This document shows positions 54,150 through 60,618 of a stretch of 64,000 nt of DNA, piece after piece. Both the position numbers and the translations under genes were made by a program. The DNA comes from Hallella seregens ATCC 51272 (GTDB lineage: Bacteria > Bacteroidota > Bacteroidia > Bacteroidales > Bacteroidaceae). Under the pieces are notes generated by a model. It was given only the letters and a program-made list of their open reading frames with translations, was not told the origin of the DNA and made no database searches. How positions within the stretch are numbered: position 1 is the first letter of the stretch; the number at the start of each line of letters is the position of its first letter. The stretch lies in the NCBI RefSeq assembly GCF_000518545.1, contig NZ_JADU01000016.1:40773-104772 (forward strand). The letters are read 5' to 3'.

Positions 54150-55493
54150 ATGAACCAAGGAACCCTTCTGATTGTAGACGACAACCGTAACGTACTTGCA
54201 TCGGTAAAAATGCTTGTGGCCGGTGTCTTTGCCCACGTGGTGGCAATAGCCAGTCCCAACCATATTCCAGCCCGACTGCGCGAAGACCAGCCCGACGTGG
54301 TATTGCTCGACATGAACTTTCGCAGCGGCATCAATAATGGCAACGAAGGGCTGTTCTGGCTTCGCGAGATCAAGCGGCTGCGCCCTGCAACAGAGGTGGT
54401 GCTCTTCACGGCTTATGCTGACATCGAGCTCGCCGTATCAGGGATTAAGGAGGGGGCGGCCGACTTCATCGTCAAGCCCTTTGAAAACGACAAGCTCATC
54501 GAAACGCTTGTCAATGCCTATCGCAAGACACAGAAAGGTCGGAAACAGAATGCCACGGACAGGAAACAGACGGACAACGGCATGTTCTGGGGCGAATCGC
54601 CGGCCATGCACGAACTGCGCACGATGGTCGAGAAAGTGGCAGCCACCGATGCCAATATCCTCATCACAGGCGAGAACGGGACGGGCAAGGAAGTGCTGGC
54701 CCGAGAAATTCATCGACTGTCATACCGCCACGAAGCCCAGCTCATGCCCATCGACATGGGTGCCATCACGGAAACCTTGTTCGAGAGCGAACTTTTCGGG
54801 CATGTCAAAGGGGCTTTCACCGATGCCAAGACCGACCGCCCCGGCAAGTTTGAACTGGCCGAAGGCGGGACACTCTTCCTTGACGAGATAGGCAACCTGA
54901 GTTATGGGCTGCAAGCCAAATTGCTCACAGCCCTGCAACGGAGGAGCATTGTGCGTGTAGGCGGATCGAAACCCATTGCCATTGACGTGCGGCTGGTCTG
55001 TGCCACCAATCGCGATCTGTCCAAGATGGTATCCGAAGGAAGTTTTCGCGAAGATCTGCTCTATCGCATCAACACCATTCACTTGCACCTGCCTCCCTTG
55101 CGCGAACGGCAGCCCGATCTCATTCCATTGGCCCGACTCTTTCTGAACCAGTATGCCGATCGGTATGACAAACAAGGCAAGACGTTCTCGTCTGCAGCCG
55201 AACAAAAAATAGCCATGCTGCCCTGGTATGGCAACATCCGCGAATTGCAGCATGCCATCGAGCGGGCCGTGATTCTAAGCAGCGGGCAGATGGTGGATGC
55301 CGGCGACATCAGCGGTGACACGGCCCGACAAGAACGAGACCCGAGGGAGGAGGCACAGACACTCGACGAAATGGAGCGACTGCTCATTGAGAAGGCCATA
55401 CGCACTTGCGAGAGCAATCTTTCGCAAGTGGCCATACAGCTGGGCATCTCGCGCCAGACCCTCTATAACAAAATCAAGAGATACGGTTTGTAA
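54150..55493 (+). CDS. NtrC-family sigma-54-dependent response regulator
   Basis: The 447 residues comprise a receiver domain (about 1-120; acidic DD near 10, phospho-Asp in VVLLDMNF, Lys in FIVKPF), an AAA+ sigma-54 activator domain (about 145-385; Walker [15 protein letters not shown] in place of GAFTGA, Walker [11 protein letters not shown]) and a Fis-type helix-turn-helix at the C-terminus ([20 protein letters not shown]). It contacts sigma-54 polymerase from upstream dyads. GAFTDA retains the key Phe-Thr. It is divergent from the export operon and forms an operon with the kinase 46 bases downstream. Confidence 0.93.
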   Translation: MNQGTLLIVDDNRNVLASVKMLVAGVFAHVVAIASPNHIPARLREDQPDVVLLDMNFRSGINNGNEGLFWLREIKRLRPATEVVLFTAYADIELAVSGIKEGAADFIVKPFENDKLIETLVNAYRKTQKGRKQNATDRKQTDNGMFWGESPAMHELRTMVEKVAATDANILITGENGTGKEVLAREIHRLSYRHEAQLMPIDMGAITETLFESELFGHVKGAFTDAKTDRPGKFELAEGGTLFLDEIGNLSYGLQAKLLTALQRRSIVRVGGSKPIAIDVRLVCATNRDLSKMVSEGSFREDLLYRINTIHLHLPPLRERQPDLIPLARLFLNQYADRYDKQGKTFSSAAEQKIAMLPWYGNIRELQHAIERAVILSSGQMVDAGDISGDTARQERDPREEAQTLDEMERLLIEKAIRTCESNLSQVAIQLGISRQTLYNKIKRYGL

Positions 55494-55524
55494 TTCAAAA
55501 TTTAGAATTCTAAATTCAAAATTT
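55493..55524. repeat. AT-rich palindrome with direct repeats between regulator and kinase
   Basis: AATTTAGAATTCTAAATT (55499-55516) is a perfect 18 bp palindrome. It is flanked by direct repeats ATTCAAAATTT (55493-55503 and 55514-55524). Similar AATTC/AAATTT strings occur between genes of Prevotella and may be a small mobile or operator-like element. Confidence 0.6.
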
Positions 55525-55538
55525 GGATAGAGGTAAAG

Positions 55539-56678
55539 ATGATGGAGATGGAGGGATGGCTGATTGTGGTACTCGTCGTGATGCTGGTCGGATATGTGCG
55601 GTTGCTGAGACGGTACCGGCGAAATATCCGCAAGGTGGCTTTCATGTTCGACGCACTGGACAACGGCGACTATACTTTTCGGTTCCCCGAAGACAAGAGA
55701 CAGGCCGACGAACAACTGCTCAACACCTCGCTCAACCGCATCAAAACCATCTTGCAGCATGCGCGCGAGCAGCAGATTGAACATGAGAAATATTTTGAAC
55801 TGATTCTCAACAGCGTGGATACTGGCATCCTCGTCATGGACGATGAGCGTGGCATCGTACTGCGCAGCAACAGGGCCGCGCTAACATTGCTGCAGAGAGA
55901 GACTGTCTCTCATATTCAGCAGATTCGGGAGCAGCTGGCAGGATTTTCCATTCGCCAGTCGCACACGATGCTCCGAGGCCGTCGGGTCACCATCATTGGG
56001 TTCAGCGACATTCACGGAGAACTGGCCAACCAGGAGATAGACAGCTGGGTGAAGCTCACACGTGTGCTCACCCATGAAATAATGAATACCGTGACCCCCA
56101 TCATCTCACTGAGTGACACCCTGCTGCGCAAGTCGACGGGAGAGCAGCACGAGGGGCTGCACGTCATCAACCAAACCAGCAAAGAGCTGATGGCTTTCGT
56201 GGAGAACTATCGCAAGTTTACCCACGTGCCTACGCCCACCCCTACATTGTTCTATGTAGAGCCATTCCTGGAACGCATGGCCCGGCTGACGCAACCGCTG
56301 CTCAAGCACGATGCCCGGATACACATTCAGGTGGAACCCAAGGAGCTGCTGGTCTATGCCGACGAGGGGCTTATCACACGCGTGGTCACCAACATCATGA
56401 AAAACGCCGCCCAGGCCTTGGGCCCGGGCGGCAACATTTGGCTGCATGCCTACAGCAATGCACAGGAATCGGTGGTCATAGACATCAGCAATGACGGTCC
56501 GCAGATTCCGGAAGAAGTGGCGTCACATATCTTTATACCTTTCTTTACTACGAAAAACGAGGGAAGCGGCATCGGGCTCTCCATTTCGCGGCAAATCATG
56601 CGCGTGAGCAATGGTTCTGTAGTGCTCATCAGCATCCCCGACCGTTGCCTTACCACTTTCCGGCTGACGTTCAACTAA
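55539..56678 (+). CDS. Sensor histidine kinase
   Basis: The 379 residues have one N-terminal membrane helix (about 5-23) with a short or absent periplasmic part, a HAMP-like or coiled stretch (about 30-85), a PAS-like region (about 88-150; NSVDTGILVMDDERGIV), a dimerisation box with the phospho-His (RVLTHEIMNTVTPI) and an ATPase domain (N-box ITRVVTNIMKNAAQAL, G-boxes DISNDGPQIP and GSGIGLSIS). It is the partner of the NtrC-type regulator just upstream. The lack of a large external sensor suggests it senses a membrane or internal signal, perhaps the cargo or envelope state handled by the export operon. Confidence 0.92.
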   Translation: MMEMEGWLIVVLVVMLVGYVRLLRRYRRNIRKVAFMFDALDNGDYTFRFPEDKRQADEQLLNTSLNRIKTILQHAREQQIEHEKYFELILNSVDTGILVMDDERGIVLRSNRAALTLLQRETVSHIQQIREQLAGFSIRQSHTMLRGRRVTIIGFSDIHGELANQEIDSWVKLTRVLTHEIMNTVTPIISLSDTLLRKSTGEQHEGLHVINQTSKELMAFVENYRKFTHVPTPTPTLFYVEPFLERMARLTQPLLKHDARIHIQVEPKELLVYADEGLITRVVTNIMKNAAQALGPGGNIWLHAYSNAQESVVIDISNDGPQIPEEVASHIFIPFFTTKNEGSGIGLSISRQIMRVSNGSVVLISIPDRCLTTFRLTFN

Positions 56679-56709
56679 AAGCCGGTTCCCCACCGTCTTC
56701 ATGATTTAA

Positions 56710-59700
56710 TCAGCGTTGCAGCGTAAGGGCCATGAGCCCCAATACCACATCGTTGGCCACGGCGGTGACGGTGAGGCTGCGGAGTTTCTTGCGGGCATTG
56801 AGCGGAAGACTGAGAAGCTGGGCAGCCCCGCCGGGAATGTCGAGCACGGGCTTCTTGCCACTGGGCAGGTCGGCAGAAGAATGCCTGATGCCCGTCGTAT
56901 CACCAGGCTGCGCCGATTCCTTGATTTGCGAGATGGCCAATGTGCGGCTCACCCGGCCTGTCTGGAGCGAGAGACGCAGCGGCCGAGGCTTGGGCAGACG
57001 GAAAGCCAAACCGTCGTCATCAAAATCCTGTTCTATGGGGCACCAGTTGTCCGGGCTACGCAACACCAGCGTGTCTGCGGTTCCGTCGGTATAGCCGACA
57101 CGCACGATGCCCTGCACCATGGCATACTGCATGGGGTTGGTGGAGCCGACCATCAGCAGCAGAACTTGGTTGGCGTGCCCATGTAACGGTACGGTTACAC
57201 TGTCGGGATAATTGTCCCACAAACTGGCAAATATGATGTTGCGCCCCTGGGCCGGCGTGGCAAATGGCACTCCGGCCAGCATGACCCGCCCCTGTGGGCC
57301 GGCCAGTGTGCGCAGACCAGAGTCGTCGATGTCGGCCATGCGCAGGGTGGAGCACCAGTCGCCGATGCCCTGCGTGGGCAGGGCGAGCGTCGTATAGGGC
57401 GATCGTGGCGAGAGATAACTGTTGCGGAAAATGTCGGTCACATTGGCATTGAAGTAGCGGGTGAGGCGCACTGGGGCGAATTGGGCTGCACTGTCCACGC
57501 AAAAAGCCGTGCCGCTGGCTTCCGGCAGGGGCTGCGGCCACGTGTCTGAGGGCTCGTGCAGGGAATCGGCGGGCACCGATGTCAGGGTGATGGTCTGCAC
57601 GCTGTCGGTCGTACCCGCCACATCGCGGCAACGACCGCCGCCCAGATTCTGCCGGATCACCATTTGAAGCGGCCGGGCAAAACGTTGACTCATGGTATAG
57701 ATGTCGTGCCCATCCCGCCGCTCAAATCGGTAGTCCAGGTAGGGCGTATGGATGGCAGCGCTGTCCCATTCGGCCGGGAAACCGGGCCGAATGACACATT
57801 GCCCGTCGAGAGCCTGGGGCGTAATGCCAAAGAGACCGCCCACGACGGCCCTGCTGCAGATGCCCGTCACGTCGGCAAAGTCACGGTAGCCCTCACCCGT
57901 ATTGCGGTCGAGGGCCGAGAGCTGCCCCAGGTTGCCCGGCGACTTTCCGGCATACATGAAGTCGACGATATTGCTCCGCAGCAGTCGTGTGGCCGTCTCG
58001 GGCCGTCCCGCCTCATAATAGGCCAAGGCGGTGTGCATCACTTCGGCCATGGCCACATTGTTCAGGCTCCACTCGTAGGGGCCCCAGTCGCTGGTGCTCA
58101 GCGTGGCATACGGCTGGCCTTGATAAGTAAAAGGAATGTGAGGGATGTGACGATCCACATACTGCATGGCACGCCAAGCCTGACCGGGCGTGCAGGCCCG
58201 GCTGTCCACGGCGGTGTAGATGGTCCACAGGGCGGCGTCCGGGTGCACCAGCCTGTGCCCCATCATGTCCTGAAACTCGGCCCAGTGTCCCTGTGGCTCC
58301 ATCCACAAGCGGGAGTTCATGGCCTGCAGAATGGCCTGTGCCTCATGCCGATAAGGCTCCGGGTCTTCGCCGACAAGTTCGGCGATGCGTGCAGCCAGCC
58401 GGTTGGCCCGGTAGTTGTAGGCCGAGGCATGGGTCACTGCTCCGCTGTTGTATTGCAGGGCATCGCTGGCCCAGATGCAGCAATAGGCATCATAAAGATG
58501 GTCGCCGTCGGGGTCCCATGTGCGTTTCTCCCAATCCAGATGCCGCCGGATGACGGGCCAGAACCGGCGCATCATCGCCGTGTCGGCATCGAACTGAAAG
58601 TGCCACAGCAGTTCGTCGATGTAGACAAGATTCATGTCGTAGTGGTGAAACTGGTGGTTGTTTTCCGGTGTGCGGCAGATATAGCCGTCCGAGTACATCG
58701 GCGTGCCCCATCGGTATGCCCCGCGGGCCAGCCGGTTGGCCGTGTCCGGCAGATGGGGCAGCACGGCGGGCACGCCCGTGACCTGACTGCGGGCATAGGC
58801 CTCAAAATGACTTTGCTGCCGTTCGGACCAGCCCAGGAAGTCGCCCGCATAAGCCCCACGCCATCCGGGCAACTGCGACCGCCAGCCCACGGCTCCGTGA
58901 AGCCACGTCTGTCCGTCCCAGGCCCCGTCGGCCGCCGTCGTGAGGATTCCGCCCACGGGATTGAGCCAAACATCGGGCGTGGAAACGACGACGCGGCTCG
59001 CAAGTGCCTGTCTGTGACGCTCGGCCCGGTCGTAACGCCGGGCCAATGCCGGCTGGTCGGTCACGGTGAGGGCCGTGGTGTCGAGGGCCACATAGGCCGG
59101 CTGGTCTGCAGATGGTGCCAGACTGACGGTTTGCAAAACGGGCGGTGCGGCCTCGAAAGCGTCGTCCCGATCAAACCCGCCGATGTCTCCGGCCCGACGG
59201 AACTTCTGCACCCGGGTGGCCGACAGCCGAGCCTCCACCGTCACCGGCGCGGCAAACCCCGTGGCCCATAGCTGCCACACGGCTCCTTCGCGGTCGGCAT
59301 CGGCCAGAGCCGTGACGTGCAGCTCTCCCCCGCCCCATTGTGGGTCACGCAGCCGATAAGTGCGCCGGCCACCCTGATAGCGGGCCTCGCACCATGCCGT
59401 GGAGTCGAGTGGCAGTTTCGCCGTTCCCACACGAAGTGCAAAATCGATGTGCCGATGACCTCCCTTATTATAATAGGTGGCGAAAACCGGCCTGTCGCTC
59501 GTCTCCAGTCGGAAGACGGTGGGGCCGCCATAGAGGGCCCGCGTGTAGCGCTGCCGGCCGTTGATGCACACAATGTCGAGCCCTGAGGGAAGATAAGACG
59601 TAGGGCGCGCCACAGCAGCCGTGCCCTGCGCCCTTGCCGGGACTCCCGATATGAACATGCAGACGAGGTGTGCAAGGAAGAGTAGATTGTTTCGTTTCAT
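56710..59700 (-). CDS. Exported DUF4450-type protein, six-hairpin glycosidase-like
   Basis: The product has 996 residues with a signal peptide (1-24, ending ARAQ). The N-terminal part (about 30-240) is beta-rich (YLPSGLDIVCINGRQRYTRA, the DUF4450 start pattern). The middle part (about 240-650) is helical with Trp/Tyr-rich loops typical of (alpha/alpha)6 glycosidases (WLNPVGGILTTAADGAWDG, GAYAGDFLGWSERQQ, HHYDMNLVYIDELLWHF, LSTSDWGPYEWSLNN). The end is another beta domain. It probably hydrolyses a plant or host glycan. No SusC/D partners lie nearby. The 3' end is 31 bases from the kinase gene. Confidence 0.8.
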   Translation of the reverse strand: MKRNNLLFLAHLVCMFISGVPARAQGTAAVARPTSYLPSGLDIVCINGRQRYTRALYGGPTVFRLETSDRPVFATYYNKGGHRHIDFALRVGTAKLPLDSTAWCEARYQGGRRTYRLRDPQWGGGELHVTALADADREGAVWQLWATGFAAPVTVEARLSATRVQKFRRAGDIGGFDRDDAFEAAPPVLQTVSLAPSADQPAYVALDTTALTVTDQPALARRYDRAERHRQALASRVVVSTPDVWLNPVGGILTTAADGAWDGQTWLHGAVGWRSQLPGWRGAYAGDFLGWSERQQSHFEAYARSQVTGVPAVLPHLPDTANRLARGAYRWGTPMYSDGYICRTPENNHQFHHYDMNLVYIDELLWHFQFDADTAMMRRFWPVIRRHLDWEKRTWDPDGDHLYDAYCCIWASDALQYNSGAVTHASAYNYRANRLAARIAELVGEDPEPYRHEAQAILQAMNSRLWMEPQGHWAEFQDMMGHRLVHPDAALWTIYTAVDSRACTPGQAWRAMQYVDRHIPHIPFTYQGQPYATLSTSDWGPYEWSLNNVAMAEVMHTALAYYEAGRPETATRLLRSNIVDFMYAGKSPGNLGQLSALDRNTGEGYRDFADVTGICSRAVVGGLFGITPQALDGQCVIRPGFPAEWDSAAIHTPYLDYRFERRDGHDIYTMSQRFARPLQMVIRQNLGGGRCRDVAGTTDSVQTITLTSVPADSLHEPSDTWPQPLPEASGTAFCVDSAAQFAPVRLTRYFNANVTDIFRNSYLSPRSPYTTLALPTQGIGDWCSTLRMADIDDSGLRTLAGPQGRVMLAGVPFATPAQGRNIIFASLWDNYPDSVTVPLHGHANQVLLLMVGSTNPMQYAMVQGIVRVGYTDGTADTLVLRSPDNWCPIEQDFDDDGLAFRLPKPRPLRLSLQTGRVSRTLAISQIKESAQPGDTTGIRHSSADLPSGKKPVLDIPGGAAQLLSLPLNARKKLRSLTVTAVANDVVLGLMALTLQR

Positions 59701-59776
59701 TTCTGTTTGTTGAATAAGTGATTTGCGCTGTAAAGTTAATCAAAAGATGTCATTTTCGTGATTATTTCAACTTTCT
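59701..59776. other. Short region upstream of the DUF4450 gene
   Basis: A minus-strand TAACTTTA at 59731-59738 resembles a -7 element for the DUF4450 gene, without a clear -33 box. Confidence 0.35.
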
Positions 59777-59808
59777 TTTGCCCGTTCCGCAAACTTTCAC
59801 TACCTTTG
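59777..59808 (+). promoter_or_regulatory. Strong consensus promoter of the (CT)n leader and adhesin locus
   Basis: TTTG (59777-59780), exactly 20 bases, TACCTTTG (59801-59808): a full match to the Bacteroidetes consensus. The expected start is near 59815, about 14 bases before the leader ORF at 59829 and about 336 bases before the first larger gene. Confidence 0.82.
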
Positions 59809-59828
59809 CACCGCATTTGTCGCAAAAC

Positions 59829-59975
59829 ATGTACACCATTAAGAGATACAACAGAGCTGAAGAGGCGCAGGGAATCGCAAAATTTCCTGCAAATTTTTCG
59901 TCGAATTGTTTGGTAGTTCCAAATAATTTGCTACTCTCTCTCTCTCTCTCTCTCTCTCTCAAGCCACTGGCGTAA
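59829..59975 (+). CDS. Leader ORF with (CT)13 tract, 48 residues, likely phase-variable
   Basis: MYTIKRYNRAEEAQGIAKF is followed by PANFSSNCLVVPNNLL and then LSLSLSLSL encoded by the CT tract, ending KPLA and stop at 59973-59975. The frame depends on tract length. With one more CT pair (or two fewer) the reading frame after the tract has no stop until 60136-60138, giving about 103 residues and passing through three hairpins to 12 bases before the next start codon. With one pair fewer it stops within about ten codons. A leader-peptide role is inferred from the geometry; the peptide itself shows no known domain. Confidence 0.6.
   Translation: MYTIKRYNRAEEAQGIAKFPANFSSNCLVVPNNLLLSLSLSLSLKPLA
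59934..59960 (+). repeat. (CT)13 simple sequence repeat
   Basis: 27 bases of uninterrupted CTCTCT, the longest perfect dinucleotide run in the window. Tracts of this length slip during replication. As the unit is two bases, every change alters the frame of the leader ORF. Confidence 0.95.
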
Positions 59976-60003
59976 CCTCTCTCTAAAACATACACGCGTA
60001 CGC

Positions 60004-60098
60004 GCGCGAGGCGAACCTCGCGCAACCCCAATAGGCAAAGGACTCCCCGGAGTTTCCTTTGCCCCACTTTTCGTGCCCTTTTCGCAGCAGAGCGAAAA
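60004..60098 (+). promoter_or_regulatory. Three hairpins in the leader, possible attenuator
   Basis: Stem 1: GCGCGAGG-CGAA-CCTCGCGC (60004-60023, tetraloop). Stem 2: GGCAAAGGA pairs with TCCTTTGCC, enclosing CTCC/GGAG (60034-60063), followed by a moderately U-rich CCACTTTTCG. Stem 3: TTTTCGC with GCGAAAA (60079-60098). A ribosome reading the alternative frame would keep them open. Confidence 0.65.
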
Positions 60099-60150
60099 CG
60101 GAAATAAGCAGCTTTTAAGCACTCAAAAAGCAAGTTAAATCCAAACTAAA

Positions 60151-60405
60151 ATGAAGCGTATAAACATGAAAACAAAAAAAGAGCAAGACAAGCACAGGCA
60201 ACCCTATGTCTGCCCCAACTGCGAAATCATCGCCGTGGAGAACGAAAACACCATCCTTGCCGGTAGCCCGGCGGTTCAGCCTGGTGGAGGAGGCCCCGTA
60301 GGCAACAAAGGCAGCGTCAGCATCGAAGACCTTGTAGAGGATGATGACGACACGGAAATCTCCGGAGCCAAACGGATCAACAGATGGGACGCGTGGGAAG
60401 AGTGA
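60151..60405 (+). CDS. Small acidic protein before the adhesin (VENE/LAGS type)
   Basis: The 84 residues begin with a basic MKRINMKTKKEQDKH, followed by YVCPNCEIIAVENENTILAG, a Gly-rich PGGGGPVGNKGS, and an acidic tail DLVEDDDDTEISGAKR with RWDAWEE at the end. The pattern (Val/Ile-rich strand, ENExxLAGS, acidic tail, terminal W) recurs in small proteins before fimbrillin-like genes in Bacteroidetes. Function unknown. It lacks a signal peptide, and its CPNC could bind metal. The two-part build also resembles a leader-core peptide, but no maturation enzyme lies nearby. Confidence 0.7.
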   Translation: MKRINMKTKKEQDKHRQPYVCPNCEIIAVENENTILAGSPAVQPGGGGPVGNKGSVSIEDLVEDDDDTEISGAKRINRWDAWEE

Positions 60406-60440
60406 TAAAAGTAAAAGAGTAAAAGGTGCTGTCGCGATCC

Positions 60441-60509
60441 CTCCTTTCCTCTGCGCCTCTGCGTGAGCCATACTCGTGTAGCTCCCACACAGAGACGCGG
60501 AGAAAAGGA
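60441..60509. repeat. Imperfect inverted repeat between the small gene and the adhesin
   Basis: CTCCTTTCCTCTGCGCCTCTGCGTG pairs with CACACAGAGACGCGGAGAAAAGGAG, about four mismatches in 24, across a loop of about 20 bases. Such CTCTGCG-rich pairs look like a degenerate miniature element. It can also form a stem in the transcript and limit readthrough. Confidence 0.55.
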
Positions 60510-60618
60510 GAAGCAGGAACGGAGCCACTCTTAAGACAAGCAGACCATTAAGAAAACAAGCAAGTGAGTCAGCAAGCAAGCTGACAAGTAGACAACGATT
60601 AAACAACAAGCAACAACC

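Noticed and set aside
57556..59271. Plus-strand frame of 571 codons opposite the DUF4450 gene
   Set aside because: Shadow of a GC-rich gene; no protein-like features.
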